Shown here: one piece after another, positions 13,464 to 23,789 of the stretch
Layout: every line of letters begins with the position of its first letter
Numbering within the stretch: the first letter of the stretch is position 1
Assembly: GCA_963457665.1 (NCBI GenBank)
Contig: OY735207.1
Location: 35,850,816 to 35,914,815, forward strand
Reading direction: 5' to 3'
DNA: 64,000 bases
DNA from: Thysanoteuthis rhombus
Lineage: Eukaryota; Mollusca; Cephalopoda; Oegopsida; Thysanoteuthidae
Program-made: the position numbers and the translations under genes
Notes under the pieces: model-generated
The model's database searches: none
What the model saw: only the letters and a program-made list of their open reading frames with translations
Told to the model about the DNA's origin: nothing

Positions 13464-16400
13464 GAAACATTGTATTTGTGCTGTGATATTTGTAACTCTT
13501 CATTTGTGTTTGTCACCTGCAAACGATATAGTATGGTATGTTGAACTACAGTCGTGATTAGTTTTATTTATTCGGACTGTTAACATTGAGATACCCAATT
13601 TTTAAAATCAAAGCCGTAAAATTATTTAAAACTCTAAATATTTTTAGTGATCAGGTGCCCAAGAACGTGTTTAACAATTTTCATTTTAATCGATTCAGCA
13701 TTTCCAAAGTTCAGTATTTTTGTTGACGTATCGTTATTTACAAATAAAATCTAAATAAACGATCGGAACGACCGTAACTCACCATTTTCAATTCCTAGGG
13801 TTTTGCCAACATGATGATGATGATGATGACAGTGATGAAATTTTGGTTGTAAAAGATGGTTCTTACCGTAGATTTTAGCATCGACAGAAAACAATTTTCT
13901 TCCTTATTTAGTTTGAGAACTTTCACCGTTTCACTCAAAGGAAGTATTTCTTTTTAGCTTATCCGAATTGTCAACACCAGAATTCTTGCACTCTGGAACC
14001 ATTATTGAGTAAAACTTATGAGTTGTCTATCTCTCGGGGTTAACTGCGGATAAAGCGAGGGACCACTGCGTTTGTTAAAAGAATCCCATCGTTGATATCA
14101 AGTTGAAGTTACGTAAACAGTTTGAAATAAAATCGTACAAGTCACGTTGAGCGGGTTGATGGTAACCACAGAAATGTCGTATAAACGTGCAAGGTGAAAA
14201 GAAATACCTTGAATATCGGAGTTGTCGAAACTAGTTCTTAGTTTTGAAAAATCAAACTCTTTCGGATTCGATCTTCCATTATAGAGGTTTTCTGCTTCCA
14301 CACCATGTAGGAAAAATTGTTATCATTACTGAGACATTTGTAACATTTCCTATAAGTACAAACAGATTAAATAGTAACCATGTTTTTACTGTTCTGCTGG
14401 GCTTTGCCAGCGGTCACAGAGAACAAGGTGTAGAATCATTGGGTTCTAGATAGTTCTCGGTGAAGAATGGGCGCCTGCTGAGTTTTTGATCCGCGCGTTG
14501 ACGTCGGTGGAAAGGTTGAAGATGGAAGGGAGATGTATGGAGAACATGCACGCCAATTACGAATGTGGATTAAAGGACTGGAGAACTTCGTTTGGACAAC
14601 TTTTTTAAGCTGGTCCCTTCATCTTAATTACTTTTAGTCATAGATTCTTCAATCTTTGAGAAATACCCTGACATACTGCGAGAGGTGAAATGAAATCTTC
14701 TTTTTTCATTCGTAAGACAACCTCTATCGGATGTGAAACTCCAAAATGTTTGACAATAAATAGGTTGGAATGTTATGCTAAAAAAAAGACATACAATCTG
14801 AATAAATCATTTGGACATTATACCATACAAGAACGACTTGATGGTTCATTTTGAAAAATCAATCCAGGTGCATGCGTTTTGGGGTTCGTTTGCTTTTACA
14901 AAAAGTACATAGCAAATTTTGAATGTAATCACCTAATATTCACCTGACAGCATCTTACACGTAACGCTATGGCCTATTTGGTCGCCGCGATAGGTCAAAC
15001 AAAGCAGCCTCTTAGGTTTTGTTCGTCTGTTAGACTCGGAAAAATGTCGATAATGTCGTTATAGTCACCTATGGAGCTGAAACATGGAACCAAACGAAAA
15101 GATTGACCCTTAAAATGATAACCATGAGAGAATCATGCTCAGCCTCGCGTGAAGAGATCATAAGACAACATAATTAGAGAAAAGACAGGGGTCCGGGATA
15201 TCATAGTAACCATTGGAAAACTCAAATGGCAATGGTTTTGACAACCGCTGGACATCACATCTCACAACATGGATCCCCAGCTATGATATGCGAAATTGTG
15301 ACCGACAGAAAGTAAGGTGATATGATGAGCAAGGCAATTTTAGAAAATACTGGCCCTACGATGCCAATGATAGAGAGGTCTGGGAGAAGGTCTATGTCCA
15401 ACGACAGACGCTAAAAGGCAGCTGCTGCTGCTAGTTAAATTTGAGGGGGGGGGTCAAAGAAATTCATGCAATCCATCTGTACACAAATACTTTTCACTGC
15501 CTTTATCATTTTTTTTTTCATTTCGTTGCAGGTTGAAGACCCCGAAGTTCTGCCCAATTACCACTACAGAGATGATTCTTTGCTCATCTACGATATTATA
15601 CACACTTACGTAAATAACTACGTGAAACTTTACTATGGTAAGGTCTCATTTAGTTCTTTTTTTTTGTGCGCCATCTTTCTCAATTATTTACAATCTTTTT
15701 TTTTATGAAATGATGAAAAATATTGTTACAGCACTGTCACCTATATGTTACATCTAACGTTGTTTATTGTACACGTTTCCTCTATATAGGACGCATACCA
15801 ATTTTCAGATCTCGTTTTAGAAATGATATTAGCTCCAAGAAAAGATCACATCGTGATGAGGTCGAAATAATAGATATTCACTGCAGGTAAATGTATTTAC
15901 TAAGCCACGATAGTAATTGTCTGTGAAGCTAGCTTGGTAACCCTTATATTGCAAAACGTCATGATATTTTACTTAAGTATGTGAGATAGTCTACAAGGTT
16001 AGCTCATGGACATTACTCAATGGCGAAATATCCAGTGTCTGTGTCATTGTAATTCTTATTCGTATCAAAAATGCGTCCGAAACCGTCAACCAAAACTGTC
16101 AACATCGAATTCAGTTTTTAAGTTGGTCTAGCTGGCTGGTGTGTACTAGGGGGCTAGGGGGCTGAAAATTTAAACATTTACTCCTCTTGTCTAGAAAAAA
16201 AAACTTTGTTTTCTTAAGAATACCCTCAAATCGATTTTTAGTGGGAGTTCAATTCTGAAATGTAACTTTATGCTAGATTAACCCTCGCTGTGCAGCAGTT
16301 TTCGCGCTTGTTTTTCGGAAGATTGGACTTTTTTAGTGATCACCGCTCGACAAAAGATGAGAGATGCAACATAGATCGATCACTCTTTTAGTCACGTGAC

Positions 16401-19400
16401 GGTTTCTATTGAGCGACTAACCAGACCTGTTTTTTTTTTTTTGCTTTCTCGTGTTTTCTTTTCCTCTCTAACAGGTGAGCAGTTTTTGAACTACGCTCGC
16501 ATTAGGAATAAAATTTCTGTGAAGAGGGCAGTCTATATTGCCCTTATGTTCTCTTTCAATTCCCTATAACAGTGACAAAATATTATTATATCTGAAATGA
16601 CTTATGTATTGTATAGGTTGCAGGAAAGTTTGAGTCCATCCCCATTGTAAGAGGTTTATTACGAAATGAGACCAGCAATTTTCGAAATAATTCGGAACCG
16701 CATCAGCGGTTTCATATTCTCATATTATCTTTTTGGAGATTTATCTTAAATCAATTTCAATTATAAATATATAAATAACTATTTGACACCTCCAACAATC
16801 ATTAACTGTATCAGCGGCTCCATTTTACAATTTCATCTTTTCGAACATCTTGCAGCAAAAAATAAGTATTCACTTTATCATCTTTATTCTCGGTAGAATA
16901 GATCTTTTTAAAATCAAGTCAATAAAGCTTTGTCGGTGGATATACATTAAAAGTTGTGATAAGCCTTCAACCACTTGAGAAAGGCTGACGCAGTATCTTG
17001 CGTGAAATATTTTTCCGTAGGTATTCTTACTCTGGGAGGGAATCGTATTGTGAAGACAGTGAAAGTAATCATCGTCTATGAGCGGCTGATGAGATTTCGT
17101 ACAAGAGCGTCGTTTGTCTTTGGTCTTCTTACTCTGAATCGGATAATGATAAAAGACAATTCATAGACAATGATGTAAGAAATAATTGCCTAAGGTGGAC
17201 GAGGTATTTATCCCGATATATTTTTTTCTAATTATTCCGACCCTAGGTAGTTAACTTCATCAGTGTGTGACCATATTTTTAGACTTAGGATGTGTATCAT
17301 TTGACTCAACGTAGTACTCAAAAGATCCAAAACAATACGAGTTACTGCGAACATTGTCAATAGCGATGAGAAGTTACGGAAAAGAAATAGTTTCCTGATG
17401 TCAGCGCATTTCTCATAGAATATCTCGTGATTACTTTCGCTCCCTCTGCGTGTATATTTCGTGTGATTACTCATGTGAGTAACGAAGTCGAACGCAAGCA
17501 GCAATTTCGAACAAATCATCAATGAACAATGTAATCGGTGCAAGGCCGACATGCTGCCGTTTCATCCGTTATTGGCAAATCCCTTACTCCTTATTATTTT
17601 ATCTATTGTATTGATACGAAATTGTCTTTTATTGTAGATAATGACCAAGTGATATTGGACGACTGGGAAATGCAGAATTGGGCAGAAGATTTGGCCAAAA
17701 AAAAATCTGACGGAGGAATCGGTTTAGCAGTAAGTTTATCATTATCATTTTTCCGTATTGATGTGCAATTAAACAAAAAAAAACCCTCTTTAGATGATCC
17801 ACGCGATGTTTGCCCTGAGAGTACCCTACCATTCGATACTGAACGAAAAAAATAGCCTACCTAGGGCAATACCACTTTAGTTTCCTCCAAAGTACTCTCT
17901 TAGACCTCACGCACTTATCCCACAATTATACCACTTCCAAGATTGCCATCAGTTGCCTCCTCACGTTTTTCTTAATCTCATCCAGGGTCCGAAATCTCCT
18001 CCCTTTCAAAAAGCCGGAAGTTGTAACGAGTCCAATCAGAAGTAAGGGAGGCGTGCTGACAGACTTGAGTGATTCTAAATTTTGCCGGTAGGGTAAAAAA
18101 AAAACGGTACCAAACAGAAATTTCAAACGTTCACTGCTTAATTTATTAGTTCAAGACAGATTGTTCCGTAATTTGTACGTGAAGACGTTCTCAATTCCTA
18201 TCTTTGATAAACAAAGAATTCCATGCCGTGCCATCCTATTGCTCTACAAGGGCATGGATAATATGCTTGAAGAAGGCGGTAGAATGGATCGACCGAAACA
18301 TCAAGCGAAAAATATAAATAGCAAAAGCAATTAGTTCAATTACCCTAAAAGATCTTAGAATGATAATGACTCTTTTCAAAATTATATATGATATCCAATT
18401 TATTCTCTTGTTCCAACCAAGATACTCCTTATTTGAGGAAAAAAAAACATAAAACAACAATGCGATGAAATTGATCGGCATTTTCGTCAGTAATAATGTC
18501 AGTGCGACTACGACGACGTCGCTGTCCAGGTTTGTAGATTTCATGATTATACCTGAGTGGAGGTATCCATCTCCCTGTCCCTAGAACCTCCGCCTCTCTC
18601 ATCTCTTGGTCTTGGCTGGTCTCACTAAATAAATCTTCCATTATCTGTCAACCTGTCAGTATTAACAATTCTGATGCCACGACGGGAAGACCACCTTTGG
18701 TCATGTCTCGAAACATTGCAACCATACTGGCAGGAAAAGCAGTTCAAATTATTTGTAATGTAACATAAACTACGTATTAATCGCAGGTACAGGTATCGTT
18801 TCTCTCGTAAGAGTCATCTTTTCGTCTTGTTGATTGTTTCCTATTTACCTCATTTCAAGGAGACGGGGATCTGAAAACTCCGTGTAATTGCAGTCTTGTA
18901 CTTGCTCAGACGATTCACGTTTTATCCTTCATAGGTTTTCTCATTTTTATTTTCCTAAACCTAAAATATACGTCCCAAGATTCGTTCGTCATCTCCAGCA
19001 CAACACTACTCTACCTTGTTTTAATTGTGTGCTCTTTGTATTTCAGGGCGTTCCTGAGAAAGACAGAAAATTTGGATTTTATACCACCGAAGATTTAGTA
19101 ATGGTGCTCTCTTCTGTCTTGTACACATGCAGTGCTGGACACGCTGCAGCTAATTTCTTGCAATACGCTGAATACGCTTATCCGCCCAATTATCCGTCGC
19201 AGATACGGGGAGGAGTTATCAAAGACAAGGTTAGCGTTGATTTTTATTTATTATCATGTAGTTATATCTCATCGAAGATCCTTACCTCAGGGATATGATC
19301 ATTGTCTGTGTATATTAGTTGAAAAATCTCTTGAAATCTCTTAAGATATAAAAAGACGAAGATAGCAACGTAATATAAGAAATTAAAAAAATTATCAAAA

Positions 19401-22400
19401 TAACTAAAAATTGAACAATAGATAAAAAGCAATTATATTACACGTATAGGCTTGTAATCTGCTCCTAATAGATAACATTATCAGAAGAACCTGGCCTTGC
19501 CAAGGTTTCTAAATATCTACAATGAATACAATCACATAAGTTCGACATTTTTTGTATCAATTGCTTTAAAAAAGATGCTGAAAATCTTCAGTTGGTCTGA
19601 GAATGTTGATTTTCTCAGAGTCTTCGCTTCTTGGCAACTAAGAAAATTATTCTATTTCACTTTCATAAAATTTTGTTAAAGCGAAACGTAAATTAGTAAA
19701 TACAGGGCCTAAAATTGAATCACATTCTTTAAGAAATTCTTATTTATATGACTATTGTATGCGATGTTTTTTAAATCAAGAAGTTTCTTTCGATGTAAAC
19801 TGTATTATTCAATGATATTGATACCTTTCCCAGTGACATTAGTGCAAAGTGAACACAGATTATCTAATTATACAATACATATACTACTATGATTGGTGCG
19901 CTTCCAGTTTATGCTCTGTGCTGTCTAAAGATGTTTCTTTTTATAATTTAGCTTGAAATATCGGTTTTGATCCTAAATTGACCTGTGGTGACGATTAATG
20001 ACCTCAGAGGTCAGCGCCGCCTCTTCTACGCTCATCCTCGAGTCGAAATATCCTTAGAGTTTAATTTTCAACCACCAGGGTCTAGTTGTTTTGTCGTTTA
20101 CAAGACAGACACAAAAACATACAAACAATTGCTGTTTTTAATAGAAATGGAAGCAACATGTAGAACGCTGGTAATAAGTAAAATCCCAAGAGATGATCAA
20201 GGAAGGGACGGGTCGGGTTCAAGAATACGTGAGATTACTTTTACCTCATTATCACTATTCAACTACGTGTATCCCTGGAAGAAACATGTGGATATCATTT
20301 CTACGAATTGTTGATTCAAATTGACAACGATTTCATAAATTGGTTGAAAGTGCATTTGTTCTAATAAAATACAAATTTCATCGGACTTAGTTATGGAAAA
20401 TTGGTAAAGAAGTTCCTCGAATTCTTGACCAGTAAATGACGAAGAATCAGGATCTTCATAAATCCAATAATAGTTGGTCAAATCAGTCGGGTCGGAGACA
20501 TTCTCTCAGAAAGTATTTGGAACTTATATAGAATACGCTGACTTTATTATCAGTCGCTAACATACAGTTTCTGTAATGCTTTGTGCTAGTCCGAAAGTGA
20601 TGGTATTGACCAAAGAGGTGTCTTACTATATCTGTATTTGCTCCAACGCGTAAAAACCAACCAGCGCCTGAGAGTAAAATAAAGAAGTGTTAAAACCAGC
20701 TATTCCATTTGTTTATCAGCTGTATCATCGATTAGAAAAGTACGCGGAAATAAATGTCTACGTGACGTTCTTATCAGATGGAATGCAGCATTGCTACATA
20801 ATAATGTCTATTAATGTCTAGTACTATTACAAGTTTGTCCTCTCCCGAGTCTCTTCATTTTTCCAATATCACTATTCTCTGAACGACTGCGAAATCGAAG
20901 TCCGGTTGGAATGTCTTAGATGACCTGCTGTTATCATAACACATTTTTGTCTTTATCTTAACACCGAGGCTGGAGAGTACACTGACCGAACTGCTGCAAC
21001 AAAGGCGACAGAAATGAGGAAACTGGGCGGAGAGAATCATGTGTAGTAATAAAATCGATCCTTTACTGAGTACAAAAAATTTGACAAGGGAGATATCAAA
21101 TCCTTTTTATAGAATTAAAACGCAGTGCAAAGATAGGGAGAAGTAACCTTAATTTTGAGGCAAACTCATGCCTTCCGACTATGAACTCTCTGGAGATCCA
21201 TCACTAGAATCTTTGGACTCTGACATATGTTATTCATAGTTAAGAAAATCTTTCAATATCACTATTAACCTTTGTCAGTCTGACACGTGTTTCATTAAAT
21301 ACCATCGTAGTGTCTATCGAAATTGTAAAAACAAGCATACCATTTGCATCTTACAGACTTCTCATTTTTTAATGCTTTTAAATGTCCAAATTAAGTAAGA
21401 ATCGCTTTGCTTTTAAGAAAATATGTCTATGAACTACATGTAAAGTTGTAAGAAAAATCACCGGGAATTTCTCTTCTAACAGAACCCAAAAGAGAAAATA
21501 ACATTAGGAGATTAGGCTAATTCCATTATTGCATGACTTGACTAATTACTTCCCTTTTAACTCTTTATAGGAACCCAGAACAGAAAGTGACATTCTCCAC
21601 TCTCTACCCAATCAAAACGTCACTTTAGATGTGATGACCATCACCCATTTGCTCAGTGAAAAGGCAACCCAGTCATTGGGTGACTTTGAGACTCAATATA
21701 TCTATGACCCTGAAGCGCTCAAAATTGTTGACAAGTAAGTTACAACATTATCATCTTCCTCTTTGAATGCATTGAAAACCTTTTGCTGTTGCTAAATACT
21801 TTGTGTCCCAAGAATTCGAAGTCCCAAAGAAGCTACATTCTGACTTTGTTGAGGTTACACACAGCTCGTGTCGTGTGCCAGATTGAATCACAGCACACTG
21901 CTGGACGCCAAGTGTCTCCATCGAGATCTGAGGTCCAGATCACGAATCTCTACATGTCGGAGGACATCTGCCACCAAGCTCTATGAAGCTACAAAAGCAA
22001 CACATGCAACCCATTTCTTCACCATTGAGTCAGCCATCAAATTCTCCAAAAGACGAATATTTGTTTGTGCACAGCTCGCTTGTTATGCATAATTCACGTC
22101 GAAAATGTCGGGAAATCCAAGACCACATGCACAAATGTCAAAATCGATAGGGTCGTCCAAGAATAGTTTGAACGGAGCGAAAAACAGGCGGTTTTATAAC
22201 GAGAAACTCTTAAATAGAACCTTCTCTTTATTCTTTTTATTGTGTTGCTGGGGTTACACTCTTTACCATAAGTTTTTAATGTGTTTTACATTTATCACAA
22301 TATCACTTATTACGTATTATATTCAACATCTGTTCGAATCGTCTTCTTATAACATTCATATCTTTCGTCTCCATTGCCTTTCTTATCATAATTCTGATGT

Positions 22401-22537
22401 TCATTTTTTTTTGTCTTACCAGATTTAGATCCGATCTCAAGGAAGCAACCGTCAAGATGGAAAAAAGAAACAAAAACTTGAAATTCCCATTCGAAGTACT
22501 GCTACCGGAAAATATCCCGAATTCGATTAGTATCTAA
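1078..22537 (+). CDS. LOX: Lipoxygenase, 3' part (11 exons, catalytic domain to stop)
   Basis: Non-haem iron dioxygenase of polyunsaturated fatty acids (oxylipin/eicosanoid synthesis). Eleven exons with GT/AG junctions and matching phases join to 418 residues ending at TAA 22535-22537, with no stop or frameshift. Numbering from the first complete codon: residues 45-80 carry the CAPIAL...VPIAIQL...PVFLPTD block. The iron-ligand pair is H107 and H112 (HIGWTH), followed by [10 protein letters not shown]. The YRDDSLL block is next. The third ligand H297 and N301 lie in [12 protein letters not shown], and the protein ends PNSISI with Ile418 as the carboxylate ligand. Spacings match animal lipoxygenases such as human 5-LOX (His372-His550-Ile673). 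The N-terminal PLAT domain and first catalytic exons are upstream of the window. Gly150 sits at the Coffa position. Family assignment is very secure; substrate and regiospecificity are not readable. Confidence 0.95.
1643..1732. repeat. (TA)n microsatellite
   Basis: About 45 uninterrupted TA units inside the first visible lipoxygenase intron. Open frames across it encode only alternating Ile-Tyr and are artefacts. Confidence 0.98.
1797..2039. repeat. Degenerate ~47-bp minisatellite
   Basis: Five and a half diverged head-to-tail units. Unit starts are 1820, 1861, 1908, 1946 and 1993, plus a partial unit at 1797-1819. Units start AGGCTAT-like, carry a 'CCCTCGACCCCATG'-like core and end in ATGATT/ATAATT. 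Three units are exactly 47 bp. It lies in the intron between lipoxygenase exons a and b. Confidence 0.75.
2040..2624. other. Intron sequence, nothing recognised
   Basis: AT-rich intronic sequence with no coding or repeat signature that I can support; ends in the acceptor of exon b. Confidence 0.5.
2625..2720 (+). CDS. LOX: Lipoxygenase exon b
   Basis: Acceptor tttttcag, donor gtaggt, 32 codons, phase 0 at both ends. Encodes [15 protein letters not shown] then [17 protein letters not shown], the conserved lipoxygenase strand block. Codons 45-76 of the visible protein. Confidence 0.93.
3325..3377. repeat. (CA)n(TA)n microsatellite
   Basis: CA dinucleotides to about 3359 change directly into TA. 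Intronic. Confidence 0.97.
3470..3518. repeat. (TA)n microsatellite
   Basis: Uninterrupted TA run in the intron before exon c. Confidence 0.97.
3658..3754 (+). CDS. LOX: Lipoxygenase exon c, first iron-ligand His
   Basis: Acceptor ctttcag, donor gtgagt. Encodes [20 protein letters not shown] and ends HQSVLHI plus one base. The last His codon (3748-3750) is the first iron ligand, equivalent to 5-LOX His367. The next codon, Gly109, is split by the following 6.6-kb intron. Confidence 0.95.
4188..4270. repeat. (TA)n(TG)n microsatellite
   Basis: A TA run to 4233 passes into a TG run. It abuts the 5' side of the CR1/L2-like LINE remnant. Confidence 0.97.
5079..5790. repeat. Five-copy ~150-173 bp diverged tandem repeat
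   Basis: The anchor 'AAATTTCATTGAAATTC-TTGA-NACTTT-GAGATATC' recurs near 5079, 5252, 5404, 5561 and 5723, usually followed by a GACAGAC-like end. Between anchors, 'GACATATAACTACGAYGT' recurs at 5159 and 5469. The array separates the ORF1-like and endonuclease-like parts of the surrounding LINE. Confidence 0.7.
6660..6783 (-). mobile_element. RTE 3'-end fragment nested in the LINE
   Basis: A TCA-repeat tail (6661-6692) is followed by the reverse complement of the RTE 3' terminus ('cagtcttttaacgtccgtcg', 'ttggacattgaccttcc'). This matches the other RTE copies in the window. It is flanked by near-identical 14-bp sequences GAAAGCTGAATATT (6646-6659) and GAAAGCTAAATATT (6784-6797), read as a target-site duplication. 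Heavily 5'-truncated. Confidence 0.88.
9077..9099. other. Perfect 8-bp hairpin before an A-rich tail
   Basis: CGAGACGG and CCGTCTCG are separated by 7 bases, then GAGGATT and an A-rich run (9106-9117). A retroposon 3' end is possible, perhaps the terminus of the upstream LINE. Confidence 0.5.
9120..10372. other. Intron sequence, no gene seen
   Basis: AT-rich intron 5' of exon d. Near 10098-10120 'aaggatcgaactcgtgg' resembles a reversed tRNA box B and may mark a SINE, but box A is not convincing. A short TA/CATA patch lies near 9567-9590. Confidence 0.45.
10373..10490 (+). CDS. LOX: Lipoxygenase exon d, second iron-ligand His
   Basis: Acceptor tttgaag, donor gtaagt. The first two bases complete Gly109, then [16 protein letters not shown] and [20 protein letters not shown]. 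The His at 10381-10383 is the second iron ligand, and [10 protein letters not shown] is the classic lipoxygenase core motif. Ends in phase 2 inside Ser148. Confidence 0.96.
11078..11170 (+). CDS. LOX: Lipoxygenase exon e, Coffa-site Gly
   Basis: Acceptor tttgcag, donor gtgagt. Encodes (S)[19 protein letters not shown] then [11 protein letters not shown]. Aligned from the preceding His/HP motifs, the GGA at 11082-11084 (Gly150) falls on the 5-LOX Ala410 / 15-LOX Ala404 position. Ends in phase 2. Confidence 0.93.
12215..12275 (+). CDS. LOX: Lipoxygenase exon f
   Basis: Acceptor ttttttatag after a T-rich tract, donor gtaagt. A 61-base exon completing Cys179 and adding [20 protein letters not shown]. 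The divergent residues lie where lipoxygenases carry the 'LCLPEDIKARG' linker, and phases fit both neighbours. Confidence 0.85.
13185..13461 (+). mobile_element. RTE retrotransposon 3' fragment with (ATG)n tail
   Basis: Frame-broken reading resembles the RTE C-terminus: [56 protein letters not shown]. It then ends in an ATG-repeat tail (13417-13461). 5'-truncated, in the intron between exons f and g. Confidence 0.88.
15056..15436 (+). mobile_element. RTE retrotransposon 3' fragment with (GCT)n tail
   Basis: Contains [16 protein letters not shown], then [54 protein letters not shown], ending GCTGCTGCTGCTAG. Same family as the other RTE copies but with a different trinucleotide tail. Located just before exon g. 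Confidence 0.85.
15532..15637 (+). CDS. LOX: Lipoxygenase exon g
   Basis: Acceptor tcgttgcag, donor gtaagg. Encodes [20 protein letters not shown] then [15 protein letters not shown] plus one base. The [12 protein letters not shown] block matches the lipoxygenase 'YYYRDDGLLLW' signature. Confidence 0.95.
16100..16425 (+). repeat. Dispersed repeat family A, copy 1
   Basis: Aligns over most of its length with 32695-33035 and in its 3' half with 63430-63680. Shared blocks are TTTTTTAGTGATCACCGC, GTCACGTGACGGTTTC and TATTGAGCGACTAACC. No coding capacity. It lies in the lipoxygenase intron between exons g and h. Confidence 0.65.
17638..17729 (+). CDS. LOX: Lipoxygenase exon h
   Basis: Acceptor tattgtag, donor gtaagt. 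Completes Asp235 and encodes [18 protein letters not shown] and [11 protein letters not shown], matching the family 'D..V..D.ELQ.W..E' segment after the YY motif. Confidence 0.93.
17855..18110 (-). pseudogene. Mariner-like transposase remnant (C-terminal end)
   Basis: Minus-strand frames read [11 protein letters not shown]...LDSLQLPAF (cf. mariner HSPDLAPxDFxLFPxLK), then [23 protein letters not shown], and after a stop [11 protein letters not shown]. These match the end of Tc1/mariner-family transposases, including the last catalytic-Asp region 'SPDLAPxD', here decayed. Frameshifts and stops show it is inactive. Terminal inverted repeats not identified. Confidence 0.8.
18429..18641 (-). other. 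Unassigned 70-codon open frame in intron
   Basis: Minus-strand frame starting [20 protein letters not shown], with RRRRSRTD near residue 41 and a hydrophobic end. Composition looks more protein-like than most random frames here, but I recognise no family. It lies 320 bp from the mariner remnant, so it may be transposon-derived. No splice or promoter evidence. Confidence 0.2.
19047..19229 (+). CDS. LOX: Lipoxygenase exon i, third iron-ligand His and Asn
   Basis: Acceptor tatttcag, donor gttagc, 61 codons in phase 0. Contains [20 protein letters not shown]. The His at 19140-19142 is the third iron ligand (5-LOX His550) and the Asn at 19152-19154 the fourth (Asn554). [12 protein letters not shown] follows, as in other lipoxygenases. 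Confidence 0.97.
19400..21540. other. Intron between exons i and j, no gene supported
   Basis: AT-rich. Open frames at 19985-20314 (+) and 20263-20481 (-) have fairly ordinary composition but no recognised domains, so I do not call them genes. No microsatellite or LINE signature seen. Confidence 0.45.
21571..21734 (+). CDS. LOX: Lipoxygenase exon j
   Basis: Acceptor ctttatag, donor gtaagt. Encodes [20 protein letters not shown], then [20 protein letters not shown] and [13 protein letters not shown]. The HxLSE...DFE pattern corresponds to the family's '[23 protein letters not shown]' helix region. Ends in phase 2. Confidence 0.94.
21783..22092 (+). other. GC-richer intron patch with open frames
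   Basis: The last lipoxygenase intron contains a patch less AT-rich than its surroundings with two overlapping open frames of 67 and 74 codons. A third frame reads [20 protein letters not shown] before a stop, suggesting decayed coding sequence of a mobile element. No family recognised. Confidence 0.25.
22423..22537 (+). CDS. LOX: Lipoxygenase terminal exon with C-terminal Ile
   Basis: Acceptor tcttaccag. Completes Lys381 and encodes [37 protein letters not shown], then TAA. The last residue, Ile (22532-22534), supplies the carboxylate iron ligand. The F...L..IE..I..RN pattern plus PNSISI is diagnostic of lipoxygenase C-termini. Confidence 0.97.
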
Positions 22538-23060
22538 GAAGCTCGGGAAAACCGATTTAAGTCACGTATCTCTCATCACGTTTATGAAGACATGTGATGT
22601 ACAAAAAGTCAGATGAGGAAGAGGGATTCTCTTGTCATGCTGTTTGTAGCTTTCCACATTCTCTCTTGAATACCAAAACATAGATCTGCTTTCTGTGATT
22701 CATTCAGCCGAAGAACCACCGGTTAGTCGTATGAAATTCGGTTCAATGTTTTCAGCATCCTGCGCAATTAGTGCCAAAATGGATTCTCATGTTGAAAACA
22801 GAAATCTTGGTACAGATGAAGCTGCTTATTATAATCAAGGATAATGTTATCAGCCAGTTATTGTTATCTAAATCAGTCAGTGTCAAACACTTTATATAAA
22901 GTGATCTCAATTGGCGGTTCCCTTGGAATACCGTTTGCCTAATGTTATGAGTTGGTTATTGTTATTGAAAAAAAAACTGTCCTCTAAATGATCACAATAA
23001 GCAGCTTCTTGTGTAGTTGGAAAAGAATTTTTGGTAATAAAATTTCTCTATTTTTCTACA
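22538..23060 (+). other. Probable lipoxygenase 3' UTR
   Basis: About 500 non-coding bases between the stop codon and the first canonical AATAAA. No SINE or LINE signature seen inside. The end of the transcript is inferred from the signal only. Confidence 0.5.
23036..23041 (+). promoter_or_regulatory. Candidate poly(A) signal AATAAA
   Basis: Canonical AATAAA about 500 nt after the lipoxygenase stop, followed by a T-rich stretch (ttctctatttttc) as a possible downstream element. An earlier weaker AATAAG sits near 22997. Confidence 0.45.
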
Positions 23061-23789
23061 TGTTATTTGGTTCATTTTATGTCTTATTTGCCTGACGAAA
23101 AGACTCTTCTTATTATGGATTTTGGGGGATGCAAGGTAAGGACGCCTCGGAAACTGCTTCTTTATTACCTAATTCCATTCTGTTTCCTTGAGAGATCGAA
23201 CAGGAAGTCGACCCATAGTGTTGAATTTTTTTTTTTTTAAGAATACGTTTGATCTAAGGGTTTATTCAATATCCATGCAAAATATCAGACCCCTGGGATA
23301 TTTTATTTGGCCGTGATGTTCGCACAGAGAGACGGACGGACAAACAAATACAATAATCAGCGACTTTTTGCTTTAGATTAGATTTACAGGTATCGCCTGA
23401 TTTTAGATAGTTCACTTTACACGACTTCTCCTTCACGAAATTCCTACTTTACAACAGGTAAATATATGGTGGAAATGTTGAGCGTTCTTAGACTCCAATA
23501 ATAACCTATGTCTGTCAGCCTCGATATCGAAGGTTAAAATTCGTCGTTTGCTGTTAGTGATGTGGGAAGCCTGAAATGCAATGGAGACTCTGGGTAGTCG
23601 ACCCCCTTTCGCACTCAAAGCAGCATGGAGAATATTTTAAGTCAGAGAAACCATCCATGGTTTGAACTGAGTGTCAATAGCTAGCCTAAACTTGTTATCT
23701 CAATAAATAGTGTAACATAACTCACACTTTGACTTGGAGCTGACCTAGTGACACCAGGACCAACTTTCTCCATGAACGTATAAGCTGGC

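Noticed and set aside
20263-20481. 72-codon minus frame with a protein-like composition
   Set aside because: No family resemblance and adjacent frames are closed; insufficient to call a gene.
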